From NCBI GenBank assembly GCA_035771175.1, contig CM069610.1, positions 25,820,501 through 25,884,500 on the forward strand: a stretch of DNA of 64,000 nt. The letters run 5' to 3'. Shown here piece after piece: positions 48,336 through 60,700 of this stretch (position 1 is its first letter; the number at the start of each line of letters is the position of its first letter). This DNA comes from Paratinospora sagittata (taxonomy: Eukaryota; Streptophyta; Magnoliopsida; Ranunculales; Menispermaceae). A program made the position numbers and the translations under genes. The notes under the pieces were generated by a model. It was not told the origin of the DNA, made no database searches, and was given only the letters and a program-made list of their open reading frames with translations.

Positions 48336-49128
48336 GTCGATATACACAAACCAGAGAGCTCGAATTTTACGGACTTTCCGATAGCGTGTTACCGAGGCCT
48401 ATAGCGCGCTATTGCCCATTTTACTAAAAATGGAAAGATCACGGTAACAGCTTTATTGCGAGTTATCAAAGGGGATAACGCGCTATATACAATATTCCAG
48501 AAAAACAAATATTTTATTATAGAACCCTATCAGCGTGCTATCAACACTGATAGTGCGCTTGTGCCTTCAGGAAAATTTTGGCAAATTGCTGGATAGGCTT
48601 ATTTTTTAAAAATTAATATTTTGACACTCAAGAACCATTCCATTAACTCAAAACATATTGATATAAGATTAAAAAGATTTAAATAATTCAAATCTCATTG
48701 AAATTATGATTAAAAGCTTTCGGAAAACATTTTTTCAAAATGAAATACTATATCGAAGTGATTTTGAAGACTTTGCAATTTTCAGAGTTTTAGTGCTGAG
48801 ACTGCTCGAGAGGTTACCTTACCCGCCAAAGATCAAACTAATGCATTAGGCGTGAGATATGTCTTCATTCTACGAGCTTGATCTTTGTAGACTTCGAAAG
48901 CTATTGTTTGATGTGTTCTTGATGCAAGACAATTGATGTGTTCTTTTTCGTTGTGTTATCTTACCGAGACCACTTCATATACTTACAACTTAAGGAATAG
49001 AAAAATCGAGCAAGCAGAGGTGCCCGCATTTTTCTCGTTAGAAATATCAGATTTTTTTCCCATACGTGAATGGCGTGTTGTTGGGTTGTGTATGATGTTC
49101 TCAATTGACAGTTAGCAGGCTATAGTAG
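48336..49128. repeat. Truncated satellite monomer, 793 bp
   Basis: TACAACTTAA is joined to GGAATAGAAAAATCG near 48993, sharing TAA at the joint. About 390 bp are lost. Confidence 0.9.
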
Positions 49129-52100
49129 GTCGACATACACAAACTCGAGAGCTCGAGTTTTACAGACTTTCCGATAGCGTGTTATCGAGGCCTATAGCGC
49201 GCTATTGCCCATTTTACTAAAAATGGAAAGATCACGGCAACAGCTTTATAGCGAGTTATCAAAGGGGATAGCGCGCCATAGACAATTTTGTAGAAAAACA
49301 AATGTTTTATTATAGAACCCTATCAGCGTGCTATCAACACTGATAGTGTGCTAGTGCCTTCAGGAAAATTTTGACAAATTGCTGGATAGACTTAATTTGG
49401 AAAAATTAATATTTTAACACTTAAGAACCATTCCATTAACTCAAAACATATTGATATAAGATTAAAAACTTTTAAATAATTCAAAACTCATTTAAATTAT
49501 GATTAAAACCTTTCGGAAAACATTTTTTCAAAATGAAATACTATATCGAAGTGATTTTGAAGACTTTGCAAATTTCAGAGTTTTAGTGCTGAGATTGATC
49601 GAAAGGTTACCCTACACGCCAAAGATCAAACTAATGCATTAGGCATGAGATATGTCTTCGTTCTACGAGCTTGATCTTTGTAGACTTCGAAAGCTATTGT
49701 TTGACGTGTTCTTGATGCAAGACAATTGATGTGTTCTTTTTTGTTGTGTTATCTTACCTAGACCACTTCATATACTTACAACTTAAAACAATGGATAGCC
49801 TCTGCAAATTTAAGCACAAAAGGGATAAAATGAAGAACTTGCTGATCAACGACGTTATCATCAAGACAGATTGCAATTTTGATTCTATTCGAAGCTTGTT
49901 TTGACAAATGCAAGAATCATTACTTTCTTCTCTTGAAAAACTCTTTGGAAAGCTCAATCTAACTTGCAAAAATCGTGTGTGTTGTATTTTTGAAAATCAG
50001 AGAATGAGTGTTTTATAAAATTAGAAGTTGCGGGTTAAAGAGCATGAGAGTACAAAATGATTTGAATTCAAAACATTGTTTAATTTAAAGTTGTTTTTGG
50101 CGTGCGAGACAATGGGAATCATCTAGGTATTAGTAGAGAATATTTCAATTAAGATAACCTGGAGAAATTGTGTAAGGAATAGAAAAATCGAGCAAGCAGA
50201 AGTGCCCACATTTTTCTCGTTAGAAATATCAGATTTTTTTCCCAGACGTGAATAGCGTGCTGTTGGGTTGTGTATCATGTTCTCAATTGACAGATAGCAG
50301 GCTATAGCAGGGCGATATACACAAACCCGAGAGCTCGTGTTTTACGGACTTTTCAAGAGTGTTTTATCGGGGCCTATAGCGCGCTATTTCCAATTTTACT
50401 AAAAATGGAAAGATCACGACAACAGCTTTATAGCGAAGTATCAATGGGGATAGCGCGCTATAGACAATTTTTCAGAAAAACAAATATTTTATTATAGAAC
50501 CCTATCAGCTTGCTATCAACACTGATAGTGCGCTAGGGCCTTTGGCAAATTGCTGGATAGCCTTATTTTTGAAAAATTAATATTTTGACACTCAAGAACC
50601 ATTCCATTAACTCAAAACATATTGTATAAGATTAAAAACTTTTAAATAATTCAAAACTCATTGAAATTATGATTAACACTTTCAGAAAACATTTTTTCAA
50701 AATGAAATACTATATCGAAGTGATTTTGAAGACTTTGCAATTTTTAGATTTTAGTGCTGAGATTGATCGCGAGGTTACCCTACACACCAAAGATCAGACT
50801 AATGCATTAAGCATGAGATATGTCTTTGTTCTAGGTGCTTGATCTTTGTAGACTTCGAAAGCTATTGTTTGATGTGTTCTTGATGCAAGACAATTGATGT
50901 GTTCTTTTTTGTTGTGTTATCTTACCGAGACCACTTCATGTACTTACAACTTAAAACAATGGATAGCCTCTGCAAATTTAAGCACAAAAGGGATAAAATG
51001 AAGAACTTGCTGATCAACGACGTTATCCTCAAGACAGATTGCAATTTTGATTGTGTGTGTTGTATTTTTGAAAATCAGAGAATGAGTGTTTTATAAAATT
51101 AGAAGTTGCGGGTTAAAGAGCAAGAGAGTAGAAAATGATTTGAATTCATAACATTGTTTAATCTAAAGTTGTTTTGGCCATGCGAGACAATAGGAATCAT
51201 CTAGGTGTTAGTAGAGATTATTTCAATTAAGATAACTTAGAAAAATTGTGTAAGGAATAGAAAAATCGAGCAAGCAAAAGTGCCCACATTTTTCTCGTTA
51301 GAAATATCAGATTTTTGTCTCATACGTGGATAGCGTTCTATTGGCTTGTGTATCATGTTCTCAATTGACAGATAGAAGGCTATAGCAGGTCGATATACAC
51401 AAACCCGAGAGCTCTAGTTTTACGGACTTTCCGATAGCGTGTTAACGAGGCCTATAGCGCGCTATTGCCCATTTTACTAAAAATGAAAAGATCACAGCAA
51501 CAACTTTATAGCGAACTATCAAAGGGGATAGCGCGGTATAGACAATTTTTCAGAAAAAGAAATGTTTTATTATAGAACCCTATCAGCGTGCTATCAACAC
51601 TGATAGTGCGCTAGTGCCTTCAGGAAAATTTTGGCAAATTGCTGGATAGCCTTATTTTTGAAAAATTAATATTTTGACACTCAAGAACCATTCCATTAAC
51701 TCAAAACATATTGATGTAAGATTAAAAACTTTTAAATAATTCAAAACTCATTGAAATTATGATTAAAACCTTTCGAAAAATATTTTATCAAGATGAAATA
51801 CTATATCGAAGTGATTTTGAAGACTTTGCAATTTTCAGAGTTTTAGTGTTGAGATTGATCGAGAGGTTACCCAACACACCAAAGATCAAACTAACGCATT
51901 AGACAAGAGATATGTCTTCGTTCTACGAGCTTGACCTTTGTAGACTTCGAAAGCTATTGTTTGATGTGTTCTTGATGCAAGACCATTGATTTGTTCTTTT
52001 TTGTTGTGTTACCTTACCGAGACCAGTTCATATACTTACAACTTAAAACAATGGATAGCCTCTGCAAATCTAAGCACAAAAGGGATAAAATGAAGCACTT

Positions 52101-53690
52101 GCTGATCAACGACGTTATCATCAAGATAGATTGCAAATTTGATTCTATTCGAAGCTTGTTTTGACAAATGCAAGAATCATTACTTTCTTCTCTTGAAAAA
52201 CTCTTTGGAAAGCTCAATCTAACTTGCAAAAATCGTGTGTGATGTATTTTTGAAAATCAGAGACTGAGTGTTTTATAAAATTAGAAGTTGCGGGTTAAAG
52301 AGCAAGAGAGTACAAAATGATTTGAATTCAAAACATTGTTTAATCTAAAGTTGTTTTGGGCGTGCGAGACAATGGGAATCATCTAGGTGTTAGTAGAGAA
52401 TATTTCAATTAAGATAACCTGGAGAAATTGTGTAAGGAATAGAAAAATCGAGCAAGCAGAAGTGCCCACATTTTTCTCGTTAGAAATATCAGATTTTTTT
52501 CCCAGACGTGAATAGCGTGCTGTTGGGTTGTGTATCATGTTCTCAATTGACAGATAGCAGGCTATAGCAGGTCGATATACACAAACCAGAGATCTCGAGT
52601 TTTACGGACTTTCCGATAGCGTGTTATCGAGGCCTATAGCGCGTTGTTGCCCATTTTACTAAAAATGGAAAGATCACGGCAACAGCTTTATAGCGAAGTA
52701 TCAAAAGGGGTAGCGCGGTATACACAATTTTTTCAGAAAAACAAATGTTTTATTATATAACCCTATCAGCGTGCTATCAACACTGAAAGTGCGCTAGTGC
52801 CTTCAGGAAACTTTTGGCAAATTGCTGGATAGCCTTATTTTTGAAAAATTAATATTTTCACACTCAAGAACCATTCCATTTACTCAAAACATATTGATAT
52901 AAGATTAAAAACTTTTAAATAATTCAAAACTCATTGAAATTATGATTAAAACCTTTCAAAAAACATTTTTTCAAAATGAAATACTATATTGAAGTGATTT
53001 TGAAGACTTTGCAATTTTTAGAGTTTTAGTGCTGAGATTGATCGAGAGGTTACCCTACACACCAAAGATCAAACTAATGCATTAGGCATGAGATATGTCT
53101 TCGTTCTACGAGCTTGACCTTTGTAGACTTCAAAAGCTATTGTTTGATGTGTTCTTGATGCCAGACAATTAATTTGTTCTTTTTGGTTGTGTTATCTTAC
53201 CGAGACCACTTCATATACTTACAAATTAATACAATGGATAGCCTCTGCAAATCTAAGCACAAAAGGGATAAAATGAAGAACTTGCTGATCAACGACGTTA
53301 TCATCAAGACAGACTGCAATTTTGATTCTATTCGAAGCTTGTTTTGACAAATGCAAGAATCATTACTTTCTTCTCTTGAAAAACTCTTGGGAAAGCTCAA
53401 TCTAACTTGCAAAAACTGTGTGCGTTGTATTTTTGAAAATCAGAGAATGAGTGTTTTGTTTAATCTAAAGTTGTTTTGGGCGTGCGAGACAATGGGAATC
53501 ATCTAGGTGTTAGTAGAGAATATTTCAATTAAGATAACCTGGAGAAATTGTGTGAGGAATAGAAAAATCGAGCAAGCAGAAGTGCCCACATTTTTCTCGT
53601 TAGAAATATCAAATTTTTGTCTCAGACGTGGATAGTGTGCTATTGGGTTGTGTATCATGCTCTCAACTGACAGATAGCAGGCAATAGTAG

Positions 53691-54583
53691 GTCGATATAC
53701 ACAAACCCGAGATCTCGACTTTTACGGACTTTTCGATAGCGTGTTATCGAGGCCTATAGCGCGCTATTGCCCATTTTACTAAAGATGGAAAGATCACGAC
53801 AACTGCTTTATAGCGAAGTATGAAAGGGGATAGCGCGGTATACGCAATTTTTTCAGAAAAACAAATGTTTTATTATAGAATCCTATCAGCGCGCTGTCAA
53901 CACTGATAGTGCGCTAGTGCCTTCAGGAAACTTTTGGCAAAGTGCTGGATAGCCTTATTTTTGAAAAATTAACATTTTGACACTCAAGAACCATTCCATT
54001 AACTCAAAACATATTGATATAAGATTAAAAACTTTTAAATAATTCAAAACTCGTTGAAATTATGATTAAAACCTTTCGAAAAATATTTTTTCAAAATGAA
54101 ATACTATATCGAAGTGATTTTGAAGACTTTGCAATTTTCAGAGTTTTAGTGCTGAGATTGATCGAGAGGTTACCCTACACACCAAAGATCAAACTAATGC
54201 ATTAGGCATGAGATATGTCTTCGTTCTACGAGCTTGACCTCTGTAGACTTCGAAAGCTATTGTTTGATGTGTTCTTGATGCAAGACAATTGATTTGTTCT
54301 TTTTTGTTGTGTTATCTTACCGAGACCACTTCATATACTTACAACTTAAAACAATGGATAGCCTCTGCAAATCTAAGCACAAAAGGGATAAAATGAAGAA
54401 CTTGCTGATCAACGACGTTATCATCAAGACAGATTGCAATTTTCATTCTATTCGAAGCTTGTTTTGACAAATGCAAGAATCATTACTTTCTTCTCTTGAA
54501 AACCTCTTGGGAAAGCTCAATATAACTTGCAAAAATTGTGTGTGTTGTATTTTTGAAAATCAGAGAATGAGTGTTTTATACCA
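53691..54583. repeat. Truncated satellite monomer, 893 bp
   Basis: GAGTGTTTTATA joins CCAGGTCGATATAC near 54580. The last roughly 290 bp, including the final pair of palindromes, are missing. Confidence 0.9.
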
Positions 54584-56867
54584 GGTCGATATACACAAAC
54601 CCAAGATCTCGAGTTTTACGGACTTTCCGATAGCGTGTTATCGAGGTCTATAGCGCGCTATTGTCCATTTTAGTAAAAATGGAAAGATCACGACAACTGC
54701 TTTATAGCGAAGTATCGAAGGTGATAGCGCGGTATACACAATTTTTTCAGAAAAATAAATGCTTTATTATAGAACCCTATCAGCGTGCCATCAACACTGA
54801 TAGTGCGCTAGTGCCTTCAGGAAACTTTTGGCAAATTGCTGGATAGCCTTATTTTTGAAAAATTAATATTTTGACACTCAAGAACCATTCCATTTACTCA
54901 AAACATATTGATATAAGATTAAAAACTTTTAAATAATTCAAAACTCATTGAAATTATGATTAAAACCTTTCAGAAAACATTTTTTCAAAATGAAATACTA
55001 TATCGAAGTGATTTTGAAGACTTTGCAATTTTCAGAGTTTTAGTGCTGAGATTGATGGAGAGGTTACCCTACACACCAAAGATCAAACTAATGCATTAGG
55101 CATGATATATGTCTTCGTTCTACGAGCTTGACCTTTGTGGACTTCGAAAGCTATTGTTTGATGTGTTCTTGATGCAAGACAATTGATTTGTTCTTTTTTG
55201 TTGTGTTATCTTACCGAGAGCGCTTCATATACTTACAAATTAAAAAATGGATAGCCTCCGCAAATCTAAGCACAAAAGGGATAAAATAAAGAACTTGATG
55301 ATCAACGACGTTATCATCAAGACAGGTTGCAATTTTGATTCTATTCGAAACTTGTTTTGACAAATGCAAGAATCATTTCTTTCTTCTCTTGAAAAACTCT
55401 TTGGAAAGCTCAATCTAACTTGCAAAAATTGTGTGTGTTGTATTTTTGAAAATCAGCGAATGAGTGTTTTGTTTAATCTAAAGTTGTTTTGGGCATGCGA
55501 GACTGTGGGAATCATTTAGGTGTTAGTAGAGAATATTTCAATGAAGATAACCTGAAAAAATTGTGTAAGGAATAGAAAAATCGAGCAAGCAGAAGTGCCC
55601 ACATTTTTCTCGTTAGAAATATCAGATTTTTGTCTCAGACGTGGATAGGGTGCTATTGGGTTGTGTATCATGTTCTCAATTGACAGATAGCAGGCTATAG
55701 TAGGTCGATATACACAAACCCGAGATCTCGTGTTTTACGGACTTTTTGATAGCGTGTTATCGAGGCCTATAGCGCGCTATTGCCCATTTTACTAAAAATG
55801 GAAAGATCACGGCAACAGCTTTATAGCGAAGTATCAAAGGGGATAGCGCGGTATACACAATTTTTTCAGAAAAACAAATGTTTTATTATAGAACCCTATC
55901 AGCGTGCTATCAACACTGATAGTGCGCTAGTGCCTTCAGGAAACTTTTGGCAAATTGCTGGATAGCCTTATTTTTGAAAAATTAATATTTTGACACTCAA
56001 GAACCATTCCATTTACTCAAAACATATTGATATAAGATTAAAAACTTTTAAATAATTTAAAACTCATTGAAATTATGATTAAAACCTTTCGAAAAACTTT
56101 TTTTCAAAATGAAATACTATATCGAAGTGATTTTGAAGACTTTGCAATTTTCAGAGTTTTAGTGCTGAGATTGATCGACAGGTTACCCTACACACCAATA
56201 ATCAAACTAATGCATTAGGCATGAGATATGTCTTCGTTCTACGAGCTTGACCTGTGTAGACTTCGAAAGCTATTGTTTGATGTGTTCTTGATGCAAGACA
56301 ATTGATTTGTTCTTTTTTGTTGTGTTATCTTACCGAGACCACTTCATATACTTACAACTTAAAACAATGGATAGCCTCTGCAAATCTAAGCACAAAAGGG
56401 ATAAAATGAAGAACTTGCTGATCAACGACGTTATCATCAAGACAGATTGCAATTTTGATTCTATTCGAAGCTTGTTTTGACAAATGCAAGAATCATTACT
56501 TTCTTCTCTTGAAAACCTCTTGGGAAAGCTCAATATAACTTGCAAAAATTGTGTGTGTTGTATTTTTGAAAATCAGTGAATGAGTGTTTTGTTTAATCTA
56601 AAGTTGTTTTGGGCATGCGAGACTGTGGGAATCATTTAGGAGTTAGTAGAGAATATTTCAATTAAGATAACCTGGAAAAATTGTGTAAGGAATAGAAAAA
56701 TCGAGCAAGCAGAAGTGCCCACATTTTTCTCGTTAGAAATATCAGATTTTTGTCTGAGACGTGGATAGCGTCCTATTGGGTTGTGTATCATGTTCTCAAT
56801 GGACACATAGCAGGCTATAGCAGGTCGATATACACAAACCCGAGATCTCGAGTTTTACGGACTTTCT

Positions 56868-57051
56868 GATAGCGTGTTCTCGAGGCCTATAGCGCGCTAT
56901 TGCCCATTTTACTAGAAATGGAAAGATCACGGCAACAGCTTTATAGCGAAGTATCAAAGGGTATAGCGCGGTATACACAATTTTTTTAGAAAAACAAATG
57001 TTTTAGTATAGAACCCTATCAGCGTGCTATCAACACTGATAGTGCGCTAGT
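56868..57051. other. Palindrome cluster of a representative satellite monomer
   Basis: Six ATAGCGCGCTAT-like 12-mers are centred at 56874.5, 56894.5, 56948.5, 56968.5, 57024.5 and 57044.5. They form three doublets with 20-bp internal spacing and 74-76 bp between doublets. The same layout is present in every undeleted monomer inspected. Confidence 0.85.
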
Positions 57052-57719
57052 GCCTTCAGGAAACTTTTGGCAAATTGCTAGATAGCCTTATTTTTGAAAA
57101 ATTAATATTTTGACACTCAAGAACCATTCCATTAACTCAAAACATATTGATATAAGATTAAAAACTTTTAAATAATTCAAAACTCATTGAAATTATGATT
57201 AAAACCTTTCGGAAAACATTTTTGTCAAAATGAAATACTATATCGAAGTGATTCTGAAGACTTTGCAATTTTCAGAGTTTTAGTGTTGAGATTGATCGAG
57301 AGGTTACCCTACACACCAAAGATCAAACTAATGCATTAGGCATGAGATATGTCTTCGTTCTTCGAGCTTGATCTTTGTAGACTTCGAAAGCTATTGTTTG
57401 ATGTGTTCTTGATGCAAGACAATTGATGTGTTCTTTTTTCTTGTGTTATCATACCGAGACCACTTCATATACTTACAACTTAAAACAATGGATAGCCTCT
57501 GCAAGTCTAAGCACAAAATGGATGAAATGAAGAACTTGCTGATCAACGACGTTATCATCAAGACAGATTGAAATTTTGATTCTATTCGAAGCTTGTTTTG
57601 ACAAATGCAAGAATCATTACTTTCTTCTCTTGAAAAACTCTTGGGAAAGCTCAATCTAACTTGCAAAAATTGTGTGTGTTGTATTTTTGAAAATCAGAGA
57701 ATGAGTGTTTTATAAAATT

Positions 57720-60700
57720 AGAAATTGCGGGTTAAAGAGCAAGAGAGTACAAAATGATTTCAATTCAAAAGATTGTTTATTCTAAAGTTGTTTTGGGCTT
57801 ACGAGACAATAGGAATCATAAAGGTGTTAGTAGAGAATATTTCAATTAAGATAACTTGGAGAAATTGTGTAAGGAATAGAAAAATCGGGCAAGCAGAAGT
57901 GCCCACATTTTTCTCGTTAGAAATATCAGATTTTTTTCCCTAACGTGAATAGCGTGCTATTGGGTTGTCTATCATGTTCTCAATTGACAGATAGCAGGCT
58001 ATAGCAGGTCGATATACACAAACCCGAGATCTCGAGTTTTACGGACTTTTCGATAGCGTGTTATCGAGGCCTATAGCGCGCTATTGCCCATTTTACTAAA
58101 AAAGGAAAGATCACGGCAACAACTTTATAGCGAAGTATCAAAGGGGATAGCGCGGTATACACAATTTTTTCAGAAAAACAAATGTTTTATTATAGAACCC
58201 TATCAGCGTGCTATCAACACTGATAGTGCGCTAGTGCCTTCAGGAAACTTTTGGCAAATTGCTGGATAGCCTTATTTTTGAAAAATTAATATTTTGACAC
58301 TCAAGAACCATTCCATTTACTCAAAACATATTGATATAAGATTAAAAACTTTTAAATAATTTAAAACTCATTGAAATTATGATTAAAACCTTTCGGAAAA
58401 CATTTTTTCGAAATGAAATACTATATCGAAGTGATTCTGAAGACTTTGCAATTTTCAGAGTTTTAGTGCTGAGATTGATCGAGAGGTTACCCTACACACC
58501 AAAGATCAAACTAATGCATTAGGCATGAGATATGTCTTCGTTCTTCGAGCTTGATCTTTGTAGACTTCGAAAGCTATTGTTTGATGTGATCTTGATGCAA
58601 GACAATTGATGTGTTCTTTTTTCTTGTGTTATCTTACCGAGACCACTTCATATACTTACAACTTAAAACAATGGATAGCCTCTGCAAATCTAAGCACAAA
58701 AGGGATGAAATGAAGAACTTGCTGATCAACGACGTTATCATCAAGACAGATTGCAATTTTGATTCTATTCGAAGCTTGTTTTGACAAATGCAAGAATCAT
58801 TACTTTCTTCTCTTGAAAAACTCTTGGGAAAGCTCAATCTAACTTGCAAAAATTGTGTGTGTTGTATTTTTGAAAATCAGAGAATGAGTGTTTTATAAAA
58901 TTAGAAATTGCGGGGTTAAAGAGCAAGAGAGTACAAAATGATTTGAATTCAAAACATTGTTTAATCTAAAGTTGTTTTGGGCTTACGAGACAATAGGAAT
59001 CATAAAGGTGTTAGTAGAGAATATTTCAATTAAGATAACCTGGAGAAATTGGGTAAGGAATAGAAAAATCGAGCAAGCAGAAGTGCCCACATTTTTCTCG
59101 TTAAAAATAACAAATTTTTTTCCCAGACGTGAATAGCGTGCTATTGGGTTGTCTATCATGTTCTCAATTGACAGATAGCAGGCTATAGCAGGTTGATATA
59201 CACAAACCCGAGATCTCGAGTTTTACGGACTTTTCGATAGCGTGTTATCGAGGCCTATAGCGCGCTATTGCCCATTTTACTAAAAATGGAATGATCACGG
59301 CAACAGCATTATAGCGAAGTATCAAAGGGGATAGCGCGGTATACAAAATTTTTTCAGAAAAACAAATGTTTTATTATAGAACCCTGTCAGTGTGCTATCA
59401 ACACTGATAGTGCGCTAGTGCCTTCAAGATACTTTTGGCAAATTGCTGGATAGCCTTATTTTTGAAAAATTAATATTTTGACACTGAAGAACCATTCCAT
59501 TTACTCAAAACATATTGATATAAGATTAAAAACTTTTAAATAAATCAAAACTCATTGAAATTATGATTAAAACCTTTCGGAAAACATTTTTTCAAAATGA
59601 AATACTATATCGAAGTGATTTTGAAGACTTTGCAATGTTCAGAGTTTAAGTGCTGAGATTGATCGAGAGGTTACCCTACGCACCAAAGATCAAACTAATG
59701 CATTAGGCATAAGATATGTCTTCGTTCTTCGAGCTTGATCTTTGTAGACTTCGAAAGCTATTGTTTGATGTGTTCTTGATGCAAGACAATTGATGTGTTC
59801 TATTTTCTTGTGTTATCTTACCGAGACCACTTCATATACTTACAACTTAAAACAATGGATAGCCTCTGCAAATCTAAGCACAAAAGGGATGAAATGAAGA
59901 ACTTGCTGATCAACGACGTTATCATCAAGACAGATTAAAATTTTGATTCTATTCGAAGCTTGTTTTGACAAATGCAAGAATCATTACTTTCTTCTCTTGA
60001 AAAACTCTTGGGAAAGCTCAATCTAACTTGCAAAAATTGTGTGTTGTATTTTTGAAAATCAGAGAATGAGTGTTTTATAAAATTAGAAATTGCGGGTTAA
60101 AGAGCAAGAGAGTACAAAATGATTTCAATTCAAAAGATTGTTTAATCTAAAGTTGTTTTGGGCTTACGAGACAATAGGAATCATAAAGGTGTTAGTAGAG
60201 AATATTTCAATTAAGATAACTTGGAGAAATTGTGTAAGGAATAGAAAAATCGGGCAAGCAGAAGTGCCCACATTTTTCTCGCTAGAAATATCAGATTTTT
60301 TTCCCTGACGTGAATAGCGTGCTATTGGGTTGTCTATCATGTTCTCAATTGACAGATAGCAGGCTATAGCAGGTCGATATACACAAACCCGAGATCTCGT
60401 GTTTTACGAACTTTTCGATAGCGTGTTATCGAGGCCAATAGCGTGCTATTGCCCATTTTACTAAAAATGGAAAGATCACGGCAACAGCTTTATAGCGAAG
60501 TTTCAAAGGGGATAGCGCGGTATACACAATTTTTTCAGAAAAACAAATGTTTTATTATAGAACCCTGTCAGCGTGCTATCAACACTGATAGTGCGCTAGT
60601 GCCTTCAGGAAACTTTTGGCAAATTGCTGGATAGCCTTATTTTTGAAAAATTAATATTTTGACACTCAAGAACCATTCTATTTACTCAAAACATATTGAT

